Part shown: positions 35,217 through 44,488 of the stretch, one piece after another
Numbering within the stretch: the first letter of the stretch is position 1
How the letters are laid out: every line of letters begins with the position of its first letter
Assembly: GCF_000512695.2 (NCBI RefSeq)
Contig: NZ_AZRW02000005.1
Span: forward strand, 159,019-223,018
Direction of reading: 5' to 3'
Source: Pseudomonas sp. QTF5
GTDB lineage: Bacteria > Pseudomonadota > Gammaproteobacteria > Pseudomonadales > Pseudomonadaceae
Length of the DNA stretch: 64,000 nt
Position numbers and translations under genes: made by a program
The notes under the pieces: model-generated
Seen by the model: the letters and a program-made list of their open reading frames with translations, nothing else
Databases searched by the model: none
What the model was told of the DNA's origin: nothing

Positions 35217-35444
35217 TCAGTCGAACAGATGCTTGGGCACGTCGTGCTTGAGCATCAACTGGCATTGCTCGCTTTCCTGATCGAAAACGATCAACGCCTG
35301 GCCTTTGGTCAATGCCTGACGAACACGCAAGACGCGGGTTTCCAGCGGTGTGTCATCGCCGTTGTCCGTGCCGTCACGGGTCACGAAATCCTCGATCAGA
35401 CGGGTCAGGGTATCGACTTCAAGTTGGTCGTGGGGGATCAGCAT
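35217..35444 (-). CDS. YheU family protein
   Basis: A 75-aa protein starting MLIPHDQLEVDTLTRLIEDFVTRDGTD and ending with GQALIVFDQESEQCQL. Both parts are typical of the YheU/UPF0270 family. It is a small soluble protein of unknown role, convergent with the csrA paralogue and ending five bases past its stop. Confidence 0.85.
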   Translation of the reverse strand: MLIPHDQLEVDTLTRLIEDFVTRDGTDNGDDTPLETRVLRVRQALTKGQALIVFDQESEQCQLMLKHDVPKHLFD

Positions 35445-35528
35445 AAGGCACCTCGGCTAAACAATGGCGCGATGCTACGGCGAATGAAGGGGGGCGGCTA
35501 GTCCGGTCTGAACAGTTGCCTGCCAGGC

Positions 35529-35614
35529 CGCCTCGCGAGCAAGCCCGCTCCCACATTCGACCGCATTCCTATGAAAGAACTCGGTCACCTGTGGGAGCGG
35601 GCTTGCTCGCGAAG
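35529..35614. repeat. REP pair (REPIN)
   Basis: CGCCTCGCGAGCAAGCCCGC and GCGGGCTTGCTCGCGAAG are inverted, just downstream of the NAGGN operon. Confidence 0.85.
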
Positions 35615-35650
35615 ACGATCGTTCACACACCGAATATTTACAGGTAAAAC

Positions 35651-36841
35651 TCAACCTTCTGAACGCTGCCCAATCAAACTATCCACCGACGGCACCCGGG
35701 TATCACTTTCCATCTGCGTCTCGTGTTCGATCTGGTGACTGAACCGGTCCAGCGATCCCTTGGCCGGTTGTGCATCGCTGTCGAATACCGGCGGGCTGAG
35801 GATGTAGGCGCCGAGCAGGCGGCTGAGGGCGGCGAGGCTGTCGATGTGGGTGCGCTCGTAACCGTGAGTGGCATCGCAACCGAAGGCGAGCAGGGCGGTG
35901 CGAATGTCGTGGCCAGCAGTGACCGCCGAGTGAGCATCGCTGAAGTAATAGCGGAACAGGTCACGGCGCGCCGGCAGTTCGTTGTCGCTGGCCAGGCGCA
36001 GCAGGTGGCGTGACAGGTGATAGTCATAAGGCCCGCCGGAATCCTGCATTGCCACGCTCACCGCGTGTTCGCTGGAGTGCTGGCCGGGCGCGACCGGCGC
36101 GATGTCGATGCCGACGAATTCGCTGACATCCCAGGGCAGGGCCGCCGCCGCACCGCTGCCGGTTTCTTCAGTAATGGTGAACAGCGGATGGCAGTCGATC
36201 ATCAACTCTTCGCCGCTGTCGACGATGGCTTTCAGCGCCGCCAGCAGTGCGGCAACGCCAGCCTTGTCATCGAGGTGGCGGGCGCTGATGTGGCCGCTTT
36301 CGGTGAACTCCGGCAACGGGTCGAAGGCAATGAAATCACCGACGCTGATCCCCAGCGAATCGCAATCGGCGCGGGTGGCGCAGTACGCGTCCAGACGCAA
36401 TTCGATGTGATCCCAGCTGATCGGCATTTCATCCACGGCAGTATTGAACGCGTGCCCGGAAGCCATCAGCGGCAACACGCTGCCGCGGATCACGCCGTTG
36501 TCGGTGAACAGACTGACGCGGCTGCCCTCGGCAAAACGACTGGACCAGCAACCGACTGGTGCCAGGGTCAGGCGACCGTTGTCCTTGATTGCGCGAACCG
36601 CCGCGCCAATGGTGTCCAGGTGAGCGGAGACCGCGCGGTCCGGGCTGTTCTTCTTGCCCTTGAGGGTGGCGCGGATGGTGCCGCGACGGGTCATCTCAAA
36701 GGGAATGCCCAGCTCTTCGAGACGCTCGGCGACGTAACGCACGATGGTGTCGGTGAACCCGGTGGGGCTGGGAATGGCGAGCATTTCCAGCAGGACTTTT
36801 TGCAGATAATTGAGATCCGGTTCGGGAATTTTGCGGGTCAT
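35651..36841 (-). CDS. M42-type peptidase of the NAGGN osmolyte system
   Basis: A 396-aa metallopeptidase with co-catalytic metal motifs: SAHLDTIGA near residue 72, LDDKAGVAAL near 190, the EETGSGAA Glu pair near 225 and DAHSAVTAGHD near 305. It is the third gene of the NAGGN set and probably trims or turns over the dipeptide osmolyte or its precursors. It is 68 bp downstream of ngg, with a palindrome in the gap. GGAG precedes the ATG. Confidence 0.87.
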   Translation of the reverse strand: MTRKIPEPDLNYLQKVLLEMLAIPSPTGFTDTIVRYVAERLEELGIPFEMTRRGTIRATLKGKKNSPDRAVSAHLDTIGAAVRAIKDNGRLTLAPVGCWSSRFAEGSRVSLFTDNGVIRGSVLPLMASGHAFNTAVDEMPISWDHIELRLDAYCATRADCDSLGISVGDFIAFDPLPEFTESGHISARHLDDKAGVAALLAALKAIVDSGEELMIDCHPLFTITEETGSGAAAALPWDVSEFVGIDIAPVAPGQHSSEHAVSVAMQDSGGPYDYHLSRHLLRLASDNELPARRDLFRYYFSDAHSAVTAGHDIRTALLAFGCDATHGYERTHIDSLAALSRLLGAYILSPPVFDSDAQPAKGSLDRFSHQIEHETQMESDTRVPSVDSLIGQRSEG

Positions 36842-36866
36842 GGAAACTCCTGATGGGTTGAGAGCT

Positions 36867-36896
36867 GATCGTTCCCACGCAGAGCGTGGGAATGAT
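36867..36896. repeat. Short palindrome of the GATCGTTCCCACGC type
   Basis: GATCGTTCCCACGC-AG-AGCGTGGGAATGATC, a single hairpin unit of the element at 6221. It lies within the operon between ngg and the peptidase and may affect mRNA stability there. Confidence 0.75.
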
Positions 36897-36909
36897 CATG
36901 AGGGGGGAG

Positions 36910-38655
36910 CTAAACCGCCGGCTGACTATGCGCAAACAACAAATCCACAAACCGCTCGGCCGTTGGCTGCGGTTCATGGTTGGCCAGCCCGGCGCGCTCA
37001 TTGGCTTCGATAAACACATACTCCGGCTGATCAGCGGCCGGCACCATCAGGTCGAGCCCGACCATTGGAATATCCAGCGCCCGCGCCGCGCGCACTGCCG
37101 CATCCACCAAGGTCGGATGCAGAATCGCCGTGACGTCTTCAAGCATGCCGCCGGTATGAAGATTCGCCGTGCGCCGCACGAACAGATGCTCGCCGGCCGG
37201 CAGAATGCAGCTGTAGTCGTAACCCGCATCCTGCAAGGTGCGCTGGGTCTCATGGTCTAGCGGGATTTTGCTTTCCCCGCTGGTCGCCGCCTGACGGCGA
37301 CGGCTCTGGGCTTCGATCAGCGCACCGATGGAATGCTGACCATCGCCCACCACTTCCGCCGGACGGCGAATGGCGGCCGCGACCACTTCGAAACCGATCA
37401 CCAGAATCCGCAAGTCGAGGCCTTCATGGAAGCTTTCCAACAGCACTCGACTGTCGAAGGTGCGGGCATTTTCGATGGCTTGCTGGACCTCTTCGATGGT
37501 GCGTAAATCCACCGCCACCCCTTGGCCCTGTTCACCGTCCAGCGGTTTGACCACCACCCGTTCGTGCTCGTCGAGAAACGCCAGATTGTCATCCGCGCTC
37601 GCCGCCAGTTGTTGGGCGGGCAGTTTGAGTCCGGCGTTTTTCAGCACCTTGTGGGTCAGGCTTTTGTCCTGGCACAACGTCATGCTGACGGCGCTCGTCA
37701 GATCGCTCAGTGATTCGCGGCAACGCACCCGGCGACTGCCGTGAATCAAGGTGAACAGGCCAGCCTGGGCGTCATCTACCTGCACTTCAATACCGCGTCG
37801 GTGAGCCTCCTCGACGATGATTCGCGCATACGGATTGAACTCGGCTTCGGGGCCGGGGCCGAGAAACAACGGCTGATTGATGCCATTCTTGCGCTTGATG
37901 GCGAAGGTCGACAAGTTGCGAAAGCCGAGCTTGGCGTAAAGACTTTTCGCCTGACGGTTGTTGTGCAGCACGGACAGGTCCAGGTAACTCAGGCCACGGC
38001 TCATGAAGTGTTCGATCAAGTGCCGCACCAGCACTTCACCGACGCCTGGGCGGGAACATTGCGGATCGACCGCCAGGCACCACAGGCTGCTGCCATTTTC
38101 CGGGTCATTGAAGGCCTTGTGATGATTCAGGCCCATGACACTGCCGATGATCGCGCCGCTGTCCTCATCTTCGGCCAGCCAGTAAACCGGGCCGCCCTGG
38201 TGATGAGGCGTCAGCAAACTCGCATCGATCGGCAGCATGCCGCGCGCCTGATACAGCTGATTGATCGCCTGCCAGTCCGCCTCGCTTTGCGCCCGACGGA
38301 TGCGGAAGCCGCGAAACACCCGAGTGGCCTGACGGTAATCACTGAACCACAGGCGCAAGGTGTCGGAGGGATCGAGAAACAGCTGCGCCGGTTCCAGCCC
38401 CAGCACTTGCTGGGGCGCGGCGACGTACAAGGCGATATCCCGCTCACCGGGCTGCTCATTGAGCAACTCTTGGGCCAGGCTCGCGGCATCGGGAAAGGTA
38501 TGGCCGATCAGCAACCGGCCCCAGCCGCAGTGCACCGCGATTGGCGCGGCGCCCAATTCACTGCGGTCTTCAGCCAGGCGCGCCTGCAAACGTTCGTAAG
38601 AGGGCGTCTGACCGCGCAACAAGCGTTGGCTATAAGCCGTGGCATGAGGTTTCAT
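36910..38655 (-). CDS. ngg: N-acetylglutaminylglutamine synthetase
   Basis: A 581-aa fusion. Residues about 110-270 are a GNAT acetyltransferase (DPQCSRPGVGEVLVRHL, SLYAKLGFR). Residues about 300-575 are an ATP-grasp ligase (VVKPLDGEQGQGVAVDLR, then FIEANERAGL). It makes N-acetylglutaminylglutamine, the precursor of the compatible solute NAGGN. It begins 3 bp after the amidotransferase gene, with AAGGA as ribosome site. Confidence 0.92.
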   Translation of the reverse strand: MKPHATAYSQRLLRGQTPSYERLQARLAEDRSELGAAPIAVHCGWGRLLIGHTFPDAASLAQELLNEQPGERDIALYVAAPQQVLGLEPAQLFLDPSDTLRLWFSDYRQATRVFRGFRIRRAQSEADWQAINQLYQARGMLPIDASLLTPHHQGGPVYWLAEDEDSGAIIGSVMGLNHHKAFNDPENGSSLWCLAVDPQCSRPGVGEVLVRHLIEHFMSRGLSYLDLSVLHNNRQAKSLYAKLGFRNLSTFAIKRKNGINQPLFLGPGPEAEFNPYARIIVEEAHRRGIEVQVDDAQAGLFTLIHGSRRVRCRESLSDLTSAVSMTLCQDKSLTHKVLKNAGLKLPAQQLAASADDNLAFLDEHERVVVKPLDGEQGQGVAVDLRTIEEVQQAIENARTFDSRVLLESFHEGLDLRILVIGFEVVAAAIRRPAEVVGDGQHSIGALIEAQSRRRQAATSGESKIPLDHETQRTLQDAGYDYSCILPAGEHLFVRRTANLHTGGMLEDVTAILHPTLVDAAVRAARALDIPMVGLDLMVPAADQPEYVFIEANERAGLANHEPQPTAERFVDLLFAHSQPAV

Positions 38656-38658
38656 CGA

Positions 38659-40431
38659 TCAGATTCCTTGTTCGCTGAGCCACAGGTTCAGGGCCGCCAA
38701 TTGCCACAGCCTGGAACCGCGCAACGGGGTCAGTTGACCTTGCGGATCGGTCAGCAGGCGGTCGAGGATGGCGGGGTTGAACAGGCCACGTTCCTGACTC
38801 GGATCGAGTAGCAGTTCACGCACCCAGTTCAGCGTATCGCCCTGCAAATGTTTGAGGCCAGGGACCGGGAAGTAGCCCTTTTTGCGGTCGATCACTTCAC
38901 TCGGAATGACCAGGCGCGCCGCTTCTTTCAAGACGTGCTTGCCGCCATCCGGCAGTTTGAATTTGCCCGGCACCCGTGCCGACAACTCCACCAGGCGATA
39001 GTCGAGAAACGGCGTACGCGCTTCCAGACCCCAAGCCATGGTCATGTTGTCGACCCGTTTGACCGGGTCATCCACCAGCATCACGGTACTGTCCAGACGC
39101 AGGGCTTTGTCCACGGCTGCATCGGCACCGGGCTGGGCGAAATGCTCCTTCACGAAGTCGCCAGCCGCGTCGTTGGCCGTCAACCATTTCGGCTGCACCG
39201 TGGCGGCGTAGTCGACGTAGCTGCAGTCGAAAAACGCCTCGCGATACGCCGCGTACGGATCGCTCGCACCATCCACCTGCGGATACCAGTGATACCCGGC
39301 GAACAACTCGTCCGCGCCCTGACCGCTTTGCACCACCTTGCAATGCCTGGCCACTTCGCGAGACAGCAGATAGAACGCGATACAGTCATGGCTGACCATC
39401 GGCTCGCTCATGGCGCGGAATGCCGCGGGCAGTTGGTCGATGATCTCTTTTTCGTCGATGCGCAGTTGATGGTGCTGCGTGCCGTAGTGTTTGGCGATCA
39501 GGTCCGAATATTGAAACTCGTCACCACGTTCGCCACCGGCATCCTGAAAACCAATGGAAAAGGTCGACAGGTTTTCGACCCCGACTTCGCGCAACAGGCC
39601 CACCAGCAAACTCGAATCGACGCCACCGGAAAGCAGCACGCCTACATCCACCGCCGCCCGTTGACGGATCGCCACCGCATCACGGGTGCTGTCGAGCACG
39701 CGATCGCGCCAGTCTTCGAGGGTCAGGTTCAGTTCGTCGGCATTTGGGCCGTAGGGCAGGGTCCACCAGGTTTTCTGCTCGGTGGTGCCGTCTGCGTCGA
39801 TGCGCATCCAGCTCGCCGGAGGCAGTTTCTCGATGCCCGCCAGCAAGGTGCGCGGCGCCGGGACCACCGCATGGAAGTTCAGATAATGATTGAGCGCCAC
39901 CGGGTCGAGGATCGGGTTGATGTCGCCGCCCTTGAGCAATGCCGGCAGGGCCGAGGCAAAGCGCAGGCGTTGACCGGTGCGCGATAGATACAACGGCTTC
40001 ACGCCGAGACGGTCGCGGGCAATGAATAGACGTTTGGCGTCGCGCTCCCAAATGGCGAAGGCGAACATGCCGTTGAGTTTGGGCAACAGCGCTTCGCCCC
40101 AGGCGTGATAACCCTTGAGCAGCACTTCGGTGTCACCGCCGGAATAAAAGGCGTAACCGAGGCTTTCCAGCTCGGTGCGCAGTTCCGGGAAGTTGTAGAT
40201 CGCGCCGTTGAAGGCCAGGGACAGACCCAGTTGGTTGTCGATCATCGGTTGGGCCGAGCCGTCCGACAGGTCCATGATTTTCAGGCGCCGATGGCCCAGG
40301 GCAATCGGCCCCTGGCTGTGGAAACCCCATGCGTCAGGGCCGCGAGGGGCCAGGTGATGGGTGATCCGTTCAATGGCTGCGAGGTCCGCAGGTTGATGGT
40401 CGAAACGTAATTCTCCAGCTAATCCGCACAT
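38659..40431 (-). CDS. asnO: N-acetylglutaminylglutamine amidotransferase (asparagine synthetase-like)
   Basis: A 590-aa class II glutamine amidotransferase. The nucleophile Cys2 is at MCGLAGELRF, with RGPDAWGFHS and FNGAIYNF in the glutaminase domain. The synthetase domain has the PP-loop LLSGGVDSSLL near residue 268. It amidates N-acetylglutaminylglutamine to NAGGN, an osmoprotectant made at high osmolarity. First gene of the three-gene minus-strand operon. Confidence 0.92.
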   Translation of the reverse strand: MCGLAGELRFDHQPADLAAIERITHHLAPRGPDAWGFHSQGPIALGHRRLKIMDLSDGSAQPMIDNQLGLSLAFNGAIYNFPELRTELESLGYAFYSGGDTEVLLKGYHAWGEALLPKLNGMFAFAIWERDAKRLFIARDRLGVKPLYLSRTGQRLRFASALPALLKGGDINPILDPVALNHYLNFHAVVPAPRTLLAGIEKLPPASWMRIDADGTTEQKTWWTLPYGPNADELNLTLEDWRDRVLDSTRDAVAIRQRAAVDVGVLLSGGVDSSLLVGLLREVGVENLSTFSIGFQDAGGERGDEFQYSDLIAKHYGTQHHQLRIDEKEIIDQLPAAFRAMSEPMVSHDCIAFYLLSREVARHCKVVQSGQGADELFAGYHWYPQVDGASDPYAAYREAFFDCSYVDYAATVQPKWLTANDAAGDFVKEHFAQPGADAAVDKALRLDSTVMLVDDPVKRVDNMTMAWGLEARTPFLDYRLVELSARVPGKFKLPDGGKHVLKEAARLVIPSEVIDRKKGYFPVPGLKHLQGDTLNWVRELLLDPSQERGLFNPAILDRLLTDPQGQLTPLRGSRLWQLAALNLWLSEQGI

Positions 40432-40554
40432 AAGTCCTTACCGGTTTTTTCCGTTGGGGAGGGTCAATCGATACGCGCCAAAAACGGCGGGTACTCGGAA
40501 ACTGACCCATGTGAATCCCTGGAGTTTTAGACCGATAAGTTATAAAGCTGCGTG

Positions 40555-42537
40555 TCAGGCTTTTCCGCGGATCAATTGGCGCAAGGCAAAACGGTTGGGA
40601 TGGCAGGCCTCGGCCACTGTTTTTGGCAGCGGCAACGGTTCGTTTTCAAGCCACGCAGCCAACAGCTCGCCAGACAACGGCGCGGTGATCAAACCGCGAG
40701 AACCGTGACCGCTGTTGACGTAAAACCCCTCGAGCCATGGGCAGGGCACATCGGGCACTTGTCGGGCATCTTTGCTCAGCGCGGCATAGGCCTCGGCGAA
40801 GGCGCTTTGTTCGGCCAGTGGCCCGACGATCGGCAGATAGTCGGGGCTGGTACAGCGGAATGCCGCACGACCTTCAAGCCGTTTCGGGTCCAGGTCTGGA
40901 ACATGCAGACGGGCGACCAGGTCAGTGGAGATTTCCTCGAGCAACGCCAGGTTGCCGAGGTGTTCGGCGACGGTGGGGGTCAGCTCATCGCTTTTGAAAT
41001 CGAAGCTGGCGCCGAGGGTGTGTTCGCCCAGGCGAGCAGGTGCCACATAGCCTTCAGCGCAGACGACGGTCGCCAGGCTCTGGCTTTCAGGGGTTTGTGC
41101 CAGTCGGGTGATCTGGCCGCGAATACGTTTGAGGGGCAGGTCGGCGCTGTGTGGAAACCGCTTGATCTCGGCGGCGCCGGCAAGAATCACCACGGGCGCG
41201 CTCGCCAGCAGTGCATCGCCGTCCCAGGCCTGCCATTGATCATCGACCTTGCGCAGTTCCAGCACCTCGCGATGGGGCAGCCACTGAATGTTCGTTGAGG
41301 ACGCCTGCCACTGACACAACGCGGGCGGATGAACCCAGCCACCTTCAGGGTAGAACAAGCCGCCGTGTGCCAATTCGATGCCGGCCCGGGCCTGGGCCTG
41401 GGGCTGATCGAGCAGGTGCACCAGGCTCGGTGAAAAGGCCGCAGCCAATTGCGCCTGACGCTCGGCTTCCTTGGCATTGAAGGCCAGTTGCAAGACCCCG
41501 CAATCGTCCCAATCGACGCCACTCTGTAATTGTTCCAGCAGACGTCGGGTGTAGCCAAAACCGCTGACGATCAATTGCGACAACGCCGTGCCATGGGCCG
41601 AAAGCTTGAGGTACAGCACACCTTGAGGATTGCCCGAGGCTTCCTGCGCCAGTGCCGCGTGACGGTCCAGCAGAGTGACTTGCCACCCCCGCGCGGCGAG
41701 GCTGGCGGCACTGGCGCAACCGGCCAGCCCGGCGCCGATCACCAGAGCGCGGCGTTCGCCGGTCAGCGGTTGTGGGCGAGCGAACCAGGGTTTTGTCGCG
41801 GCTGGTTTAGGGGCCTCTTCTGGCCAACCGAGGAACGTGCCCCGCAGGATTTCCCATTTATGGCCAATGCCCGGCGTGCGCTTCATCTTGAAGCCCGCCG
41901 CGTTCAATAGGCGGCGCACCCAGCCGGTGCTGGTGAAGGTGCTGATGGTCGAGCCGGGAGTCGCGAGGCGAGCCAGTTCGGCAAACAATTCGGCGGTCCA
42001 CATGTCGGGATTTTTCGCCGGGGCGAAACCGTCGAGAAACCAGGCGTCGATCTGCGCATCCAGTTGCGGTAACTGCTCCAGCGCATCACCGATCAGCAAG
42101 GTCAGGGTGACGCGGCCGTTGTCCAGCACCAAGCGCTGAAAGCCCTGATGGATCGCTACGTATTGCGCCAGCAATTGATCGGCGAATGGCTTGAGTTCTG
42201 GCCACAACGCCAAAGCCCGTTGCAGATCGGGCGCGCTCAGCGGGTATTTTTCGACGCTGACAAAATGCAGTCGCGCACCGGCCACCGCGTGCTGTTCGAA
42301 CAACTGCCAGGCACAGAGGAAATTCAGCCCGGTGCCGAAACCGGTTTCGCCAATCACCAGTCGCCCACCCGCCGACAATGCGGCGAAGCGGTCACGCAAA
42401 TCGTTTTGCTCCAGAAACACGTAGCGGGTTTCTTCAAGGCCCGACAGGTCGGAAAAATACACATCATCGAACACCCGCGAGCGCGGGCGACCTTGGTCGT
42501 CCCAGTCGAGCTGGGCGTGGGGCAATACAGGTTTCAT
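40555..42537 (-). CDS. mnmC: Bifunctional tRNA modification enzyme MnmC
   Basis: A 660-aa fusion for the last steps of mnm5s2U34 synthesis in tRNA. The N-terminal methyltransferase (about residues 1-240) has GETGFGTGLNFL (SAM site) and DGFAPAKNPDMW. The C-terminal FAD oxidoreductase has VIGAGLAGCASAASLA near 268 and YVNSGHGSRGL near the end. Length matches MnmC. It stands alone on the minus strand. Confidence 0.95.
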   Translation of the reverse strand: MKPVLPHAQLDWDDQGRPRSRVFDDVYFSDLSGLEETRYVFLEQNDLRDRFAALSAGGRLVIGETGFGTGLNFLCAWQLFEQHAVAGARLHFVSVEKYPLSAPDLQRALALWPELKPFADQLLAQYVAIHQGFQRLVLDNGRVTLTLLIGDALEQLPQLDAQIDAWFLDGFAPAKNPDMWTAELFAELARLATPGSTISTFTSTGWVRRLLNAAGFKMKRTPGIGHKWEILRGTFLGWPEEAPKPAATKPWFARPQPLTGERRALVIGAGLAGCASAASLAARGWQVTLLDRHAALAQEASGNPQGVLYLKLSAHGTALSQLIVSGFGYTRRLLEQLQSGVDWDDCGVLQLAFNAKEAERQAQLAAAFSPSLVHLLDQPQAQARAGIELAHGGLFYPEGGWVHPPALCQWQASSTNIQWLPHREVLELRKVDDQWQAWDGDALLASAPVVILAGAAEIKRFPHSADLPLKRIRGQITRLAQTPESQSLATVVCAEGYVAPARLGEHTLGASFDFKSDELTPTVAEHLGNLALLEEISTDLVARLHVPDLDPKRLEGRAAFRCTSPDYLPIVGPLAEQSAFAEAYAALSKDARQVPDVPCPWLEGFYVNSGHGSRGLITAPLSGELLAAWLENEPLPLPKTVAEACHPNRFALRQLIRGKA

Positions 42538-42641
42538 GGCAGGCTCGGCAACGGCAAGGTGGCCATTCTAGCCGATCGCCGTTACGGCGCTTGATTCATG
42601 GCAAGTGCCACATTGGTTGTGTCAGGGGAAATCGTCGCTTT

Positions 42642-42773
42642 TGTGGCGAGGGAGCTTGCTCCCGCTCGGGTGCGCAGCAGTCGTAAAACTCGCGACGCGA
42701 TCAATCTGAAAAACCGCGGTCTATGGCTTTGGGGCCGCTTCGCGACCCAGCGGGAGCAAGCTCCCTCGCCACA
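42642..42773. repeat. REPIN of the GTGGCGAGGGAGCTTGCTCCC type
   Basis: GTGGCGAGGGAGCTTGCTCC and GGAGCAAGCTCCCTCGCCAC are inverted, with a second inner pair. It fills most of the 322-bp divergent gap between mnmC and pap; otherwise nothing is seen there. Confidence 0.85.
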
Positions 42774-42859
42774 GGATTTGTATCAGCCTTCAGATTGATT
42801 TGTCCTACACATGAGCAGTCAATCCGCTAGTCTTGCTCAATCCTGGAAGGAGCCGCTCC

Positions 42860-44383
42860 ATGTTCGAATCTGCTGAAATCGGTCATGTCATCGACAAAGA
42901 AACCTATGAAGCCGAAGTGCCGGCGTTGCGTGAAGCCTTGCTCGAAGCGCAGTTCGAACTTCGCCAGCAACAGCGCTTTCCGGTCATCATTCTGATCAAC
43001 GGCATCGAAGGCGCCGGCAAGGGAGAGACGGTCAAGTTGCTCAACGAATGGATGGACCCGCGCTCGATCGAGGTCCGTACCTTCGATCAACAGACCGACG
43101 AAGAACTGGCGCGACCGCCAGCCTGGCGCTACTGGCGAATGTTCCCGGCCAAGGGCCGCATGGGGATTTTCTTCGGCAACTGGTACAGCCAGATGCTGCA
43201 GGGACGGGTTCATGGTTTGTTCAAGGATCCACGACTCGATCAAAGCATCAACGGGGCCGAGCGGTTGGAGAAGATGTTGTGCGACGAGGGCGCGCTGATC
43301 TTCAAGTTCTGGTTTCACCTCTCCAAAAAACAGATGAAAACGCGGCTCAAGTCACTGGCCGACGACCCGCTGCATAGCTGGCGCATCAGCCCGCTAGACT
43401 GGCAACAATCCGCGACCTACGACAAGTTCGTGAAGTACGGTGAACGGGTGCTGCGCCGCACCAGCCGCGACTATGCGCCGTGGCATGTGATCGCCGGCGT
43501 GGACGCGCGCTATCGCAGCCTGGCGGTCGGCAAGATCCTGCTCGAGGGCCTGCAGAGCGCGCTGAAGAGGCCCAGGATTCACCCAGACAAAGTCAGCGCC
43601 GCACCCTTGGTCCCCAGCGTCGATCAGTTCAACCTGATCGACAGCCTGGACCTGACCCTGCATCTGGACAAGGACGACTACGAAGAACAACTGATTACCG
43701 AGCAGGCACGGTTTTCCGGGCTGATGCGCGACAAGCGCATGCGTCGCCACGCGTTGATCGCGGTGTTCGAAGGCAACGACGCGGCAGGCAAGGGCGGGGC
43801 GATCCGTCGGGTGGCCGCGGCGCTCGACCCACGCCAATACAACATCGTGCCGATCGCCGCGCCTACCGAGGAAGAACGGGCGCAGCCATATCTCTGGCGG
43901 TTCTGGCGGCATATTCCGGCGCGGGGCAAATTCACCGTGTTCGACCGTTCCTGGTATGGCCGGGTGCTGGTGGAACGCATCGAAGGCTATTGCAGCAAAG
44001 CGGACTGGTTGCGCGCCTATGGCGAGATCAACGACTTCGAAGAGCAGATAGCCGATGCCGGGGTGATCGCGGTCAAGTTCTGGCTGGCCATCGACAAGGA
44101 AACTCAGATGGAACGCTTTAAGGAGCGTGAACAGATCTCCTTCAAGCGTTTCAAGATCACTGAGGACGATTGGCGCAATCGCGACAAATGGGACGACTAC
44201 CGCACCGCCGTCGGCGATATGGTCGATCGCACCAGCACCGAGATATCACCCTGGACCCTGGTGGAAGCCAACGACAAGCGCTGGGCACGGGTCAAGGTCT
44301 TGCGCACCATTAACCAGGCGCTGGAAGAGGCCTTCGAAAAGTCCGACAAACGCGAGAAGAAACTGCAAAAGCGCAAGCGCTGA
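42860..44383 (+). CDS. pap: Two-domain polyphosphate kinase 2 (polyphosphate:AMP phosphotransferase)
   Basis: A 507-aa protein with two fused PPK2 domains. Domain 1 has Walker A GIEGAGKGE near residue 52 and domain 2 has GNDAAGKGG near 310. Domain 2 also has the lid-type Asp-Arg-Ser motif FDRSWYGRVLVERIEG, while domain 1 has FGNWYSQMLQGRV at the same place, lacking the DR. Two-domain class II enzymes phosphorylate AMP to ADP with polyphosphate, the C-terminal domain being catalytic. Start ATG 42860 has GGAAGGAG upstream. Confidence 0.9.
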   Translation: MFESAEIGHVIDKETYEAEVPALREALLEAQFELRQQQRFPVIILINGIEGAGKGETVKLLNEWMDPRSIEVRTFDQQTDEELARPPAWRYWRMFPAKGRMGIFFGNWYSQMLQGRVHGLFKDPRLDQSINGAERLEKMLCDEGALIFKFWFHLSKKQMKTRLKSLADDPLHSWRISPLDWQQSATYDKFVKYGERVLRRTSRDYAPWHVIAGVDARYRSLAVGKILLEGLQSALKRPRIHPDKVSAAPLVPSVDQFNLIDSLDLTLHLDKDDYEEQLITEQARFSGLMRDKRMRRHALIAVFEGNDAAGKGGAIRRVAAALDPRQYNIVPIAAPTEEERAQPYLWRFWRHIPARGKFTVFDRSWYGRVLVERIEGYCSKADWLRAYGEINDFEEQIADAGVIAVKFWLAIDKETQMERFKEREQISFKRFKITEDDWRNRDKWDDYRTAVGDMVDRTSTEISPWTLVEANDKRWARVKVLRTINQALEEAFEKSDKREKKLQKRKR

Positions 44384-44488
44384 ACCGATGGCTGCGCATA
44401 CGCGAGGTGAATGATTGTCGCGGTCGGTCAGGGGGTGGACTTATGCTCGGTCCAACTCCTGACTGACAACAACAATGAGGTGTATGCC

